Shown: piece by piece, positions 19,161 through 28,795 of the stretch
How the letters are laid out: each line of letters starts with the position of its first letter
Position numbering within the stretch: the stretch's first letter is position 1
Source: Sandaracinaceae bacterium
Lineage (GTDB): Bacteria > Myxococcota_A > Polyangia > Polyangiales > JADJQN01
Assembly (NCBI GenBank): GCA_016712745.1
Contig: JADJQN010000004.1
Location: 248,001-312,000, forward strand
Direction: 5' to 3'
DNA length: 64,000 bases
Notes under the pieces: model-generated
What the model saw: only the letters and a program-made list of their open reading frames with translations
Databases searched by the model: none
Told to the model about the DNA's origin: nothing
Position numbers and translations under genes: made by a program

Positions 19161-20015
19161 TCAGTCGCGGCTTTCCCAGCGGCCGTCTGCACGAAGGATA
19201 AAGCGCGTTGGGCCATCAAGCGCGCGCGCCTTTTCGGGGTGCTCGCGATCGCCGGGGAGTAGCAGAGTGTGCACTCCCTCATCGTCCTTGAACACGGGCC
19301 ACACATACGGTGGTTTGCGATTCGCCGATACCTTCAACGCTTCGTCCGCACTGACAAACTCGCTTAGGAGCTCAAGCGTTCGTAGCGTTGGGGGCGGCAA
19401 CTGGATCTCATGTTTTGCGGCACGGGCCAGCGCGTCTTGCGGCGTCAACCAAACCGAATCGGTGGCTTCGTGATCATCGTGTTGCGCTCGCTGATCGGCT
19501 GGAGCGCGCGCGAGAAAGAAGCGTGCGTCGAAGCGTCGCGGCTCCGCGGCGGGAGTTACCCAGCGCGCGTGAGGCACGAGCGCGTCCAATCGAAGCGCAG
19601 CGCCCGCTTCTTCCATCAAGGCCGCAAACGGTGCACCCGACGCGAGACGCATGCGCAGGGAATCGCGATCAGCGGCTATCGGGAGGTCTGCGAAAAGAAT
19701 GCCTGCTTCTTCGAAGGTCTCGCGGATCGCAGCGATGTAGAGCGCGACCGATTTCGCTGCATCCTCGGACTCGTTCAGGGCAGCGGCAGCGTCGCTGGCA
19801 GTTCGACCGCGCGCGGCCGCGATAAGCGAAGGTGCACTATCGGCGGCATCGAGTTTGCCACCTGGAAACACATACGCGCCCCCCATGAACTGACTGCCCG
19901 CGGCGCGTTTCACGAAGAGAACCTCGAACCCTTGCGCCCCTAGATCGCGCAAGACAATGATGGTGGCAGCGTCTTTTGTGGGCGTGGCCTCGCGAGTCGC
20001 ATCGAATTGGAGCAC
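19161..20015 (-). CDS. Nudix hydrolase, NUDT19/RP2-like with insertion in Nudix box
   Basis: 284 residues from a GTG. The Nudix motif is split: the Gly part is YVFPGGKLDAAD (about residues 48-59) and the catalytic helix AAIRETFEEAGIL comes about 40 residues later, with an Ala-rich insertion between. Such an insertion is known in the NUDT19/RP2 branch, whose members hydrolyse CoA or acyl-CoA to 4'-phosphopantetheine and 3',5'-ADP. C-terminal beta-rich extension carries TRFILRADGRW. Converges with the lipoprotein gene to its left. The substrate call is family-based inference. Confidence 0.82.
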   Translation of the reverse strand: MLQFDATREATPTKDAATIIVLRDLGAQGFEVLFVKRAAGSQFMGGAYVFPGGKLDAADSAPSLIAAARGRTASDAAAALNESEDAAKSVALYIAAIRETFEEAGILFADLPIAADRDSLRMRLASGAPFAALMEEAGAALRLDALVPHARWVTPAAEPRRFDARFFLARAPADQRAQHDDHEATDSVWLTPQDALARAAKHEIQLPPPTLRTLELLSEFVSADEALKVSANRKPPYVWPVFKDDEGVHTLLLPGDREHPEKARALDGPTRFILRADGRWESRD

Positions 20016-20092
20016 GTCATTTTCATACCGCTCCTAAGCTTCGCAGGTCAACGTCACTTTCGCTTGCTGCGCGAATCTGGCAGCTTTGCGCT

Positions 20093-20899
20093 GTGACAGA
20101 GCCCGCACTCGTTCTCGACAACGTTACTTTTGCGTATCAGGCAAACAGCGCGCGCGTGCTCGACGGAATCAGCGTGTCTGTGAACCCGGGCGAGGTACTT
20201 GGCGTCATCGGCCCCAACGGTGCGGGCAAGTCAACGCTTGTGCGTCTAGTAGCCGGCTTGCTCACGCCGATCGCCGGCGAGGCGCGTTGCATGGGCAGAG
20301 TCATCAGCGAACGTGATCGAGAACATCTTGCCAAGTCGCTCGCGGTCGTGGCCCAGCGAGACGAGGTTGCGTTTGCGTACTCGGCAAAGGAAGTTGTGTT
20401 GATGGGGCGCGCACCGCACACGGGCCTCTTTGGTTTAGAAAGCGATGCCGATCTACGCGCGGCCGAGGACGCGATGCGCGCTTGTCATGCGTGGGAGCTG
20501 CGCAGTCGCAAGTTTTCCGAGCTCAGCGGCGGCGAGCAGAAACGAGTCGCCATCGCGCGTGCGCTTGCGCAGGCAACTCCGGTGCTTGTACTCGACGAGC
20601 CCACGGCATTTCTGGATATCCACCATCAGATTGGCATCCTCGATCTGGTGAGCAAACGCGTTCGTGAACATGGCCTTGCCGCGTTGTTGGTGATCCATGA
20701 CCTCAATCTGGCAGCCCAGTACTGCGACCGCCTCTTGCTGCTTCGCAACGGCAAGCAGGTGGCCCTCGGCAATATCGAAGAGGTCATGACCTATCGCCAG
20801 ATGCGTGAGGCCTTCGACGTCGACGTCTACGTCGGGCTCAACGAGCTCACGGGCGCACGCTATTTCGTCCCGATCCGCGGGAGCGCGGACGAAAGCTAG
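20093..20899 (+). CDS. ABC transporter ATP-binding protein, FecE/BtuD/HmuV type
   Basis: 268 residues from the GTG at 20093 where the domain begins; the frame is open to 19976 but that part overlaps the divergent Nudix gene. Walker A GPNGAGKST (residues 40-48), signature LSGGEQKRVAIARALA, Walker B VLVLDEPTAFLD, switch His in LLVIHDLNLAA. The iron-siderophore/B12 importer subfamily fits best. No permease or binding protein is adjacent, so its partners are encoded elsewhere; the substrate is not shown by context. Confidence 0.9.
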   Translation: MTEPALVLDNVTFAYQANSARVLDGISVSVNPGEVLGVIGPNGAGKSTLVRLVAGLLTPIAGEARCMGRVISERDREHLAKSLAVVAQRDEVAFAYSAKEVVLMGRAPHTGLFGLESDADLRAAEDAMRACHAWELRSRKFSELSGGEQKRVAIARALAQATPVLVLDEPTAFLDIHHQIGILDLVSKRVREHGLAALLVIHDLNLAAQYCDRLLLLRNGKQVALGNIEEVMTYRQMREAFDVDVYVGLNELTGARYFVPIRGSADES

Positions 20900-21085
20900 C
20901 CTGTAGATTCCTGTCACACTCTAATGTTTTCATGATTTTAGCGCGCAGCAGGGGGGCGTTTTCACGAGGGAAGGCTTTTTTTCCTAGGCGTGCGAAATAG
21001 AATTGCTTACGCAACGTTAACCCGAGGCTCTGGAGCCCCAGCCCAGGCCTAAGGGTTTCATTTCGTTACCTTTCCTTTGAGGTTC

Positions 21086-22702
21086 ATGGCCGAAAGCAAA
21101 AAGTTCCCCCTGCCGGTATGGAGCGCCGACCTGCCGTCGTCGTTGGTTGTCTTTCTTGTCGCCCTGCCTCTGTGTTTGGGCATCGCGCTCGGTTCGCAGG
21201 CGCCACTTTTCTCGGGCATTATCGCCGGCATCGTTGGTGGTTTGGTGATCGGCGCCTTGAGCGGATCGCAGCTGAGCGTGGCAGGACCTGCCGCCGGACT
21301 CACGGCGATTGTAGCAACCGCGATCGGCAAGCTCCCGGCTTTCGAAGCCTTCCTGCTCGCCGTGATGATCGGCGGCGTGCTCCAAGTAATCTTGGGCTAT
21401 CTCAAAGCCGGCGTGTTTGGAGACTACATACCCGCGTCGGTCATCAAAGGAATGCTGGCCGCCATTGGGCTCATTTTGGTTCTGAAGCAGTTGCCGCACT
21501 TGGTGGGCTACGACGCCGATTTCGAAGGGGACGTATCTTTCGTGCAGCCGAGCCACGAAAACACATTTTCGAGCCTGCTACGCTCGCTGCGTTCCATCCT
21601 GCCTTCGGCCGTTATCATAGGTCTCTCCTCGCTCGCGTTGCAGATTACGTGGGAGAAGGTGCTCGCGCCCCGTGGCAAGCTTTTCAAGCTCATTCCAGCG
21701 CCGCTAGTTGTGGTGTTGAGCGGTGTCGCGCTGAGCGAGCTTTCGAAGCGATACTTCGCAGAATGGACTTTGCGCGCCGATCACATGGTCGCGATTCCAG
21801 TCGCGAGCTCGGTCTCGGGCTTCTTTTCCTTTTTCCAGTTCCCCGACTTCACACACATCGGCAACGTCGACGTATGGATCACGGGCGTCACGCTCGCCGT
21901 TGTCGCAAGCCTCGAATCGCTCCTTAGTATTGAAGCATCCGATAAGCTAGATCCGCACAAACGGATCACGCCTACTCATCGCGAGCTCAAAGCCCAAGGT
22001 GTAGGCAACATTGTAAGCGGCCTTTTGGGCGGTTTGCCTCTGACTTCCGTCATCGTGCGTTCGTCGGCCAACGTGAACGCGGGCGCTAAAACCAAGTGGT
22101 CGGCGATCTTTCACGGTCTACTTCTCCTGGGATGCGTCGCTCTCATTCCGCAGATTCTGAACTTGATCCCCAAGGCGTCGCTCGCCGCCATTCTCATCTA
22201 TACCGGCTTCAAGCTCGCCGCGCCGTCAATCTTCCTGGCTCACTACAAGAAAGGTCGCGATCAATTCTTGCCGTTCGTGATCACGGTGCTTGCCATTCTT
22301 TTCACCGATTTGCTTATCGGCATTGTAGTGGGCTGCATCAGCGGCCTCTTCTTCGTGCTGCACAGCAACTTCCATTCGGCAATCATCGCGACCAAGGACG
22401 GAAACAACAACTTGATCCGTCTTCGCAAGGACGTCTCATACCTTAACAAGCCCATCTTGAAGCGCCACCTGCTTGCGATTCCAAACGGCGGTTATGTGTT
22501 GATCGACGCCGCGAGCGCGGACTTCATCGATCTCGATGTTGTCGAAGTCATCGAGGATTTCATCAAAGAGGCATCGCTGCGTAACATTCGCGTCGAGCTC
22601 AAACGCAACATCCACAAGAATCAAGGCTTTAGCGCTGACGCTCCGGTCGTCCTTATCCCCGATCACAGGCTCTCCTCCATTCCCCCGGTGGCACACACAT
22701 GA
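21086..22702 (+). CDS. SulP family anion (probable bicarbonate) transporter
   Basis: 538 residues. The ATG at 21086 with GAGG seven bases upstream is preferred to the TTG at 21077. About 11 to 14 membrane segments over residues 15-430, starting with the SulP signature SLVVFLVALPLCLGIALGS; the C-terminal 100 residues form a STAS-like domain containing NGGYVLIDAASADFIDLDVVE. Its stop overlaps the start of a beta-carbonic anhydrase by 4 bases. SulP proteins linked to carbonic anhydrase are thought to carry bicarbonate, so inorganic carbon uptake is the likely job; sulfate cannot be excluded. Confidence 0.9.
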   Translation: MAESKKFPLPVWSADLPSSLVVFLVALPLCLGIALGSQAPLFSGIIAGIVGGLVIGALSGSQLSVAGPAAGLTAIVATAIGKLPAFEAFLLAVMIGGVLQVILGYLKAGVFGDYIPASVIKGMLAAIGLILVLKQLPHLVGYDADFEGDVSFVQPSHENTFSSLLRSLRSILPSAVIIGLSSLALQITWEKVLAPRGKLFKLIPAPLVVVLSGVALSELSKRYFAEWTLRADHMVAIPVASSVSGFFSFFQFPDFTHIGNVDVWITGVTLAVVASLESLLSIEASDKLDPHKRITPTHRELKAQGVGNIVSGLLGGLPLTSVIVRSSANVNAGAKTKWSAIFHGLLLLGCVALIPQILNLIPKASLAAILIYTGFKLAAPSIFLAHYKKGRDQFLPFVITVLAILFTDLLIGIVVGCISGLFFVLHSNFHSAIIATKDGNNNLIRLRKDVSYLNKPILKRHLLAIPNGGYVLIDAASADFIDLDVVEVIEDFIKEASLRNIRVELKRNIHKNQGFSADAPVVLIPDHRLSSIPPVAHT

Positions 22703-23331
22703 AATCCTACGAAAAGCTTCTGCTACAGAACAAAGCCTGGGCTAACGAAAAAGTTACCGACGATCCCGAGTTCTTCAGCCGCTTGGCGTCGATTCAGACC
22801 CCAGAGTTCCTTTGGATCGGCTGCAGCGACAGCCGCGTGCCTGCCAATGAAATCACTGGCACTCAACCCGGCGAGATCTTCGTTCATCGCAACATAGCCA
22901 ACCTTGTCGTGCACACGGATTTGAATTTGTTGACGGTGCTCGACTATGCAGTGACTCACCTCAAGGTGAAACACATCATCGTGTGCGGCCACTACGGCTG
23001 TGGCGGCGTGAAGGCGGCGATGACTCACCATAGCTTGGGAATCATCGACAAGTGGTTGCGCAACATCAAAGACGTCCATCGTTTGCACCGCGAACGCATG
23101 GATGCAATGAAAGACCCCGAGGCGCAGGCCGATCTGCTTGTGGAGCTGAGCGTAAAAGAGCAGGTGATGAACCTCGCGAAGACGGCGATTGTTCAGAAGG
23201 CGTGGAAACACAAACACCGGCCTCAACTTCACGGCTGGGTTTATTCGCTCAAGGACGGACTCATCAAGAACGTTATCGAGATGGAAGCAGGCACCCGCAT
23301 CGACAGTCTCTACGAGTACGACGATCTCTGA
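22699..23331 (+). CDS. can: beta-class carbonic anhydrase
   Basis: 210 residues, like E. coli Can. Interconverts CO2 and bicarbonate. All zinc ligands and the dyad are visible: Cys42, Asp44 and Arg46 in WIGCSDSRVPANE, His98 and Cys101 in IIVCGHYGCGG. The ATG lies inside the end of the SulP gene (ATGA overlap), so translation is coupled. Together they probably take up and equilibrate inorganic carbon for carboxylases. Cytoplasmic, no signal peptide. Confidence 0.95.
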   Translation: MKSYEKLLLQNKAWANEKVTDDPEFFSRLASIQTPEFLWIGCSDSRVPANEITGTQPGEIFVHRNIANLVVHTDLNLLTVLDYAVTHLKVKHIIVCGHYGCGGVKAAMTHHSLGIIDKWLRNIKDVHRLHRERMDAMKDPEAQADLLVELSVKEQVMNLAKTAIVQKAWKHKHRPQLHGWVYSLKDGLIKNVIEMEAGTRIDSLYEYDDL

Positions 23332-23349
23332 GCGAAGGGGAAAACACCC

Positions 23350-25383
23350 CTAAGATTCGTGCGTACCTTGCTCGAGCTGCAACCGCTCTTTCGCGAGCAA
23401 GCGTGGCGCCTTCGGCGGAAAAACGAATTCAAACGGGTGTCGCAACATCCGGCGCATCAGCGCTCTGAAAAGTGGCCCGCCGAGGTTTTGCGCGCCTCGT
23501 GCGCGAGCTGCCATCACCAGTGCCAAAATGAAGCTCACGGCGAGATTGAATATAAACACAAAGCCGATGCCCAGCGAAGCCCAAGCCAGGTCGTGATAGG
23601 CCTCGGGCCCTAGAGCAGCAAAGGCGATCGCGAGCACGCCTGCGGAAAGAGTGACGTGCCGCACTTCGAGAGGCAGGCCGAGAAAAGTGCCGAACACTGG
23701 AGTCATGCCGAGCATAAACCCCAGCGAAACGTTGCCCCCGATGCCAGCGATGTTGCCCGAGAACTTGCGAGCGAGCCACGCGGTGGTGCGCCGGCCGATG
23801 ACGTGCCGCACTGGGTGGTTTGCGATGCCTTCGGGAATGCGTCGATAGACGGCCCAGTTTTCAAGCCAACCGGCGCAGATGCTTGACGCCCACAAGATCA
23901 CGCCCGTGAGACTGGCGTAGAAAATGGTTCCGGTTTTAAACGGATGCAGCGACTGAAGAATGTGCTCCGCCGCATCGTGAGGAAGCCAATGTCCGTGCCA
24001 TATCAGCATCGACAAGCGATCGATGGCATAGCCCGCCGGAACAACCAAGAGTACGTTGCCGATTGCTGCCGCAAGTTGTGATCGCGTCGTGCGCGCCGTC
24101 ATCGTGACGAGATCCTCGATAGCGTTCTCGCCCTCGGTGTCCTTCAACGCGTTGCCCAGGGCCGCGGCGGTCATGGACGGCTGCTTGGTGGCAAGTGTTG
24201 CGCCGAAGAACTGAATCGCCACGAAGCTCAATGCATAGTTCACCGACGTGGCGAGACCGTCGATGAAAAGCGGCAAGTGTTCGAGCGGTATTCGATATTT
24301 GATCGCGGCGGTGTAACCGGTGATGAGCCCACCACCGGCGGCCGAGACCAACATCTTCCCGTACTCCTTTCGCGTCGCGGTAATGTAGTGCTCGCCGGTG
24401 TGCCCGACACGTTCGATGATCTTGCGCGCCAGCAGGTGAATATTGGTGCCGACGAGATCACGAAAGCTACGATCTTTGATGCGAGCTCGAGCGATGCGCG
24501 CGAGCAAAGATGTCGCGCCACGCGCCTGTCGATCGGAATCGGGCTCGACAAATTCTAAGAGTTCCTCGATGCGGTCGAGGTTCTTGCTCATGACCTCAAT
24601 GCGATAGACAAGGTCGACGCTCACCCCGAACTGGTCGAGATGCAGGAGCACTCCATCCAAGATGCGACGGCACGCGGAGATATGTGAGCGACACGGATCA
24701 GTGTTTCCATCTGCCGCAGAAATCAGAAGATCGATTACGCGCGGCAATTGATAGAACGGAGATTCGAGAACCGTCGTCGGTGCGCTACGCGCTCGAATGT
24801 CGCGTGAGAGGCCCAGCGCAGTCGTGCGCGCTGCCAGCGAAGCTAGCGTGTCAGAGAGCGCGGCGTGCAGATTCTTCCAGGGCGCTTCGCTTCGCTCCAC
24901 GATGATGCGAATGAAGCGCAGGACCATATCGAGTGGAAGCGCTTCGATCCAATCCGGATCGTGGGAGCGCGAAAAAACCCGCGCGACTAACGCTCCTAAG
25001 TCTCGTTCGTCGCGCGGCGTGGGAAGAAACTTACGCGAGAGGCGATCTGTCGTCTCCTCCAGTATCCCGCGCTCGTTCGGGATGCCCGTTTCGAGCATCG
25101 CCTCGGCGCGCGTCGAGGCGAGGATATGAGAGAATGTACGTGCGAATCGCAAAGCGAAGCTGTCGTCGCTCTCCAGCGCCTCGACAAAGACGCACACGCG
25201 CTGATCGACGCTGACGCGCCGACTGCGGCGGCTCACCCATTTTACGCAGCGCGCCAAACCGCGTTCGGATTCTTCGATGCCCGCGTCAGCATTGAGCTCG
25301 CCGAGCGCTGTGTGGAGCTCACGCGCATCACGCGCAGTAATGCCGTTTCGTCCAAAACGTTCGGCAAATGTCTTCTTCTCCAT
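23350..25383 (-). CDS. Gcr-like (COG4389) multi-pass membrane protein, annotated as site-specific recombinase
   Basis: 677 residues. N-terminal 330 residues are helical, charged and soluble; the C-terminal half has about six membrane segments (for example FIDGLATSVNYALSFVAIQF and FYASLTGVILWASSICAG). This matches the family named site-specific recombinase Gcr in databases. No tyrosine or serine recombinase motif is visible, and the membrane layout makes a recombinase role doubtful; the name is historical. Converges with the carbonic anhydrase gene, 18 bases apart. True function unknown. Confidence 0.75.
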   Translation of the reverse strand: MEKKTFAERFGRNGITARDARELHTALGELNADAGIEESERGLARCVKWVSRRSRRVSVDQRVCVFVEALESDDSFALRFARTFSHILASTRAEAMLETGIPNERGILEETTDRLSRKFLPTPRDERDLGALVARVFSRSHDPDWIEALPLDMVLRFIRIIVERSEAPWKNLHAALSDTLASLAARTTALGLSRDIRARSAPTTVLESPFYQLPRVIDLLISAADGNTDPCRSHISACRRILDGVLLHLDQFGVSVDLVYRIEVMSKNLDRIEELLEFVEPDSDRQARGATSLLARIARARIKDRSFRDLVGTNIHLLARKIIERVGHTGEHYITATRKEYGKMLVSAAGGGLITGYTAAIKYRIPLEHLPLFIDGLATSVNYALSFVAIQFFGATLATKQPSMTAAALGNALKDTEGENAIEDLVTMTARTTRSQLAAAIGNVLLVVPAGYAIDRLSMLIWHGHWLPHDAAEHILQSLHPFKTGTIFYASLTGVILWASSICAGWLENWAVYRRIPEGIANHPVRHVIGRRTTAWLARKFSGNIAGIGGNVSLGFMLGMTPVFGTFLGLPLEVRHVTLSAGVLAIAFAALGPEAYHDLAWASLGIGFVFIFNLAVSFILALVMAARARGAQNLGGPLFRALMRRMLRHPFEFVFPPKAPRLLAKERLQLEQGTHES

Positions 25384-25499
25384 CCGGCCGCGATGATATC
25401 GCTGCTCGAAGGCGCCCGTGGGAAGAATTGCGCGGGGGGCGCGGCGAACCTCTGTGAGTCTTGCGTCGGGATCAGCGAGAGCTGACCCCGAACGTGGGA

Positions 25500-26195
25500 T
25501 CAGAACGCGATGCCGAACGCGAGTCGACCTGCGGGGAAGATGCCCTTGTAGCCAATAGTGACGCTGCCCGAGCTTGCGCGGAGGTTGGCGTAGCCTGCGC
25601 CCAGGCCGAGCTGCAGGGAGAAATTACCCCAGATCCATGTGTAGCCAAGGATGCCAGCGATGAGGTAGCCGGCTCCACTCGCTTCGACTGTGCTTCCGCC
25701 TGACGTCTGCTTCTGAGATACGTAGGCGACGCTCACGTCGGGGGCGATCCAAAACCCGCGTGGTGCTTCGCTTCCGGGAAAGAAGCGAGCGCCAAGACCA
25801 ACGCCTCCGCCACTGATCGACTCGCCAGCACTCTGGTTCACACCGGGAAACGCATACACGTTCAGGTCTGCATAGACGCTGACGGCGGGGGCGATTGCCC
25901 GCTCGTAGCCAACGGAGATGATTCCGTTCAAGAGCGAAAACGGATTGAAGGTGACAAGGTTCTGCGGAGCTGGTTCAACGGCGGGCGCAACGAGCACGTA
26001 CTGCGTTGCTGGTTGCGGTGCTGCGGTCTGGTAACCGGCCGGGGGCGGGGGCTCGCCAACTGGGGCCTGCTCTTGCACGAGAACTGGAGGCGGTGCGCCT
26101 GTCGTTGCATCTTGCGCGTGTGCATAGACGGGCAACCCCACCAACGCCATGACTGCCACAAACGTGAAGTTAGCTGCCAAGCTCAAGGTCTTCAT
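25500..26195 (-). CDS. outer-membrane beta-barrel protein
   Basis: 231 residues from the ATG at 26195, supported by GGGGAG just upstream; a 12-residue longer frame is rejected. Signal peptide MKTLSLAANFTFVAVMALVG ends near HAQ. A Pro-rich linker (30-75) is followed by alternating amphipathic strands (FSLLNGIISVGYERAIAP, then VSVYADLNVYAF) and a terminal aromatic residue (LAFGIAF), as in small outer-membrane barrels with DUF3575-like architecture. Monocistronic. Specific role unknown. Confidence 0.78.
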   Translation of the reverse strand: MKTLSLAANFTFVAVMALVGLPVYAHAQDATTGAPPPVLVQEQAPVGEPPPPAGYQTAAPQPATQYVLVAPAVEPAPQNLVTFNPFSLLNGIISVGYERAIAPAVSVYADLNVYAFPGVNQSAGESISGGGVGLGARFFPGSEAPRGFWIAPDVSVAYVSQKQTSGGSTVEASGAGYLIAGILGYTWIWGNFSLQLGLGAGYANLRASSGSVTIGYKGIFPAGRLAFGIAF

Positions 26196-26465
26196 TAGCT
26201 CCCCTTTTTGGATTGAGTACGTTCTAAGCACTCGTCGCTGAGCGCCTGCCCGCGAGCGAAGCCAACACTACCTCACGAAGTCGTTTCGTCTAATTAAAAT
26301 TGGGGTCTGTGAGCCGGCAGATCGACGGGAGGGGCGCGTAGATTTCCTCGAACCTTTTGTAGGCTACGTGGATGTTGAGTAGGTCAAACCACGTTCGAAG
26401 CCAAGCAACAGTGCTACGATGATCCGCAACGCGTGAGTCACGCGTGCATCGCTCGAGGGCCAATC

Positions 26466-27113
26466 GTGAAGCTACTCCGTAACTTTGTTTTCGTTGCCGC
26501 AGCTGCGTGGGCGATGGGTGCTTGTTCAAATACGAGCGGTACCGAGAGCGTTGTAGATGCATCCGTGCGCGACGCGACGCACGTGGACATCGATTCCTGT
26601 GTGATGTGTCCCGCCGATTCTGGCGCGGCTGACGCGGGCTTAAGCGATGCGGCTCTCGTCGACACGGGCAGTGCAGATGCAGGTGGTATTGATGCGAGTA
26701 CCGTCGACGGTGGTGAAGTGGACGCGAGCACTTCAGATGCGGGCGAGGCCGATGCCGGCATGCTCGACGCCGGCGTTGCGGATGCGGGCTTTGTCGACGC
26801 AGGCGCTGTCGACGCAGGCGCGCCCGACAGTGGCACGTCGAGCGCAAGCAACGGTTCTTGCACGTGGACATACATGAGCAACACGTACTGCGAGCAAGCA
26901 GACTCCTCGGTGGACGAAGGGGAAGTTCGGCTTCAGTGCAGCTACGTCGAAGGAACCTTCAACTATGTGTGTCCATCAGCGGGCCGGATTGGGTCGTGTC
27001 GGGTCGGCGCCGCGGGCCAGCCAGGCGTGCTTTGGTACTACTCACCGATGACGCTTATGGCCGCGATGATGTCCTGCTCGGCACAGGCCGGCACCTGGCT
27101 CGGGGGTCCGTAA
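26466..27113 (+). CDS. lipoprotein with Asp-Ala-Gly-rich linker
   Basis: 215 residues from a GTG at 26466. Signal peptide ends at lipobox MGAC; about residues 30-125 are a low-complexity linker of repeated DAG/DAS/DTG units rich in Asp and Ala; the C-terminal 80 residues form a small domain with six Cys (CTWTYMSNTYCEQ, LQCSYVEGTFNYVCPS, MMSCSAQAG) that probably pairs in disulfides outside the cell. Such acidic linkers are typical of large-genome myxobacteria and project a domain from the outer membrane. Ligand unknown. Confidence 0.72.
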   Translation: MKLLRNFVFVAAAAWAMGACSNTSGTESVVDASVRDATHVDIDSCVMCPADSGAADAGLSDAALVDTGSADAGGIDASTVDGGEVDASTSDAGEADAGMLDAGVADAGFVDAGAVDAGAPDSGTSSASNGSCTWTYMSNTYCEQADSSVDEGEVRLQCSYVEGTFNYVCPSAGRIGSCRVGAAGQPGVLWYYSPMTLMAAMMSCSAQAGTWLGGP

Positions 27114-27323
27114 AAAACCTGCTGGCGCTTCATAAACCTTGCAACGGGATGCTGGGCAGGAGGCGAAGCAGCAGCGCAAGTGCCATTGTCTAGGTGGCGG
27201 GCTGACTTCGCAGAACGCCCCAAGTCGGAAGCGCGCTGTAGGGCTCGGCCCGCGCGCCCGCTCACGCTCCGAAGTTCACCTCATTGGCACATCGCGTGCG
27301 GACGATGTGGGGAGGGGGATTTC

Positions 27324-28070
27324 ATGAATCAGACCATTGGGACGGCGGTGAGCACTTACTGCGCGAAGGATGTGGCCGCTCTATTCGGCGTGGCGCTGAT
27401 GCTCGTGACTAGTGCTTGCGCCACTGACTCCGGTGAAACACCGGATGCGGGGCCGTCTGACGTGTGGGACATCGACGCGGACGGGATACCCCGCTTTGTC
27501 GACGCGAACTACGTGCAGCTCGACGCGATTCGCCGCGTCAGCAGGTATCGCTCGTCGATCGGCCACGACTACTCGGATCAATTCGAACCGTGCAGGAGCA
27601 TGAAGCACTACTTCGAACCGAAGAGCGACGTGGATTGGTCGACAATACCACTCTATGCGCCTGTATCCGGCACGATCACTCGCGTCGACCCGGAGTGGGC
27701 GGGCACGAAGATCGAGATTGCCTCCGACGACTATCCCGCATTCCGGTTTTCTGTTTTTCATGTCAACTCTCCGGTGCCCCATCAGCTAAACGAGCACGTG
27801 GTCGCGGGGGAACAGCTCGGAACGCACATCGGTGCGCAAACAACGTCGGACATCTCCGTGATCGTCAACGACCCGACGCGTCAAGGACGCCGGGTGTCCT
27901 ATTTTGATGTGATGACGGACGGGCTCTTCGCGGATTACATGGCGCGCGGGGTTGCCGCGCGTGAAGACCTGATTATTTCGCGCGAGACCCGAGACGCGAA
28001 TCCCCTGACATGCAATGGCGACACATTCGTTTCCGCGGATCCGATCGAAGCCTGGGTTGTCCTCAACTAG
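27324..28070 (+). CDS. lipoprotein with M23-like (LytM) domain, probably non-catalytic
   Basis: 248 residues. GGGGAGGGGG before the ATG at 27324 decides the start over a longer frame from 27180. Lipobox TSAC near residue 32, then a beta-rich domain: GHDYSDQFEPCRSMKHYF, PLYAPVSGTITRVDPEW and RFSVFHVNSPVPHQLNEHVVAGEQLGTHI. The PVxAPvsGtV strand and the later HxxxGxxVxaGqxlG pattern recall M23 endopeptidases, but the HxxxD/HxH zinc set is not convincing, so it may bind rather than cut peptidoglycan. Same strand as the preceding lipoprotein, 210 bases apart. Confidence 0.6.
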   Translation: MNQTIGTAVSTYCAKDVAALFGVALMLVTSACATDSGETPDAGPSDVWDIDADGIPRFVDANYVQLDAIRRVSRYRSSIGHDYSDQFEPCRSMKHYFEPKSDVDWSTIPLYAPVSGTITRVDPEWAGTKIEIASDDYPAFRFSVFHVNSPVPHQLNEHVVAGEQLGTHIGAQTTSDISVIVNDPTRQGRRVSYFDVMTDGLFADYMARGVAAREDLIISRETRDANPLTCNGDTFVSADPIEAWVVLN

Positions 28071-28170
28071 CTGTGGCGATCGGTATCGGCACGGTACATG
28101 CACCCGTCAGCGCGTGACGAAAGCATAAGTACGCAAGGGGCAGACGCGGACTGAATTCGCCATTCGGCTA

Positions 28171-28509
28171 ATGGAGGCTTTCGCGGGCCGCACCGGCCTT
28201 ACGTCCAACAGAATACCTAAGCGGTATCTTTGGACGGATGCCTTTGCCGTCTGCAATTTCATTGGGCTTGCCCGAATGGCTGGGAGCTCGCGCTATCAAA
28301 CGCTCGCGCTACGCCTCGTTGAGCAGGTCCATGCGACGCTTGGCAAGCATCGTGCGGATTCTGCGCAGTATGGATGGCTTAGTGGTATGGACGATAGCGT
28401 CGGACAAGCGCATCCCACCTGTGCCGGCTTGCGAATTGGCAAACCGCTTCCTGAGCGAAGACCCGATGAGGCCTGGGACGAGCGCCTCGAATGCGGGCGA
28501 GCACGATAA
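28171..28509 (+). pseudogene. 5' fragment of a six-hairpin-like conserved protein gene
   Basis: The first 107 residues look like a real conserved protein: YLWTDAFAVCNFIGLARMAG, then LVEQVHATLGKHRAD and HPTCAGLRIGKPLPERRPDE. From memory, this continues in intact homologues past ERLEW with several hundred residues of an alpha-helical toroid related to N-acylglucosamine epimerases. Here the frame breaks after ERLE at about 28493 and ends nine bases later in unrelated sequence. The next DNA holds the tail of an hsp20 remnant on the other strand, so this is a truncation at a rearrangement point. Confidence 0.5.
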
Positions 28510-28667
28510 TGCTGGAACTGGAGCACGAACCTGCACATCGCTTGGCCCTCTACTGAATCGGCTCCATGAGTCGCTGCCAATCGCCGGGGCAATTGAAGAG
28601 TTTTGGCGCGATCACGCGGAGCAGGCGGATGCGCAGTGGCTTTTGCAACAGGACATCGACGAAGTCA

Positions 28668-28795
28668 CGCGCGCGAGTTGCGTGCTGCGCGTGAGCGCCG
28701 CGCTCCTTCTCTTGCTTGCGCTCGCCTTCGACTCGAAGAATGTTGTTCTCGACCGAGACCTTAACATCCCCATTTTTCACTCTCCTTGGCACTGG
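28668..28795 (-). pseudogene. internal fragment of a small heat-shock protein (Hsp20) gene
   Basis: Reading leftward, the frame encodes VKNGDVKVSVENNILRVEGE followed by RKQEKERG, the beta-strand core of an alpha-crystallin domain. Upstream it loses similarity after VP (about 28795) and downstream after about 28668; the enclosing open frame 28550-28936 is otherwise composition noise. A matching N-terminal half lies at 32245-32424 on the other strand. Not expected to be functional. Confidence 0.62.

Noticed and set aside
23350..25383. Active site-specific recombinase or integrase
   Set aside because: The database name of this family is misleading: no recombinase catalytic motif, several membrane segments, and no attachment-site-like repeats nearby.
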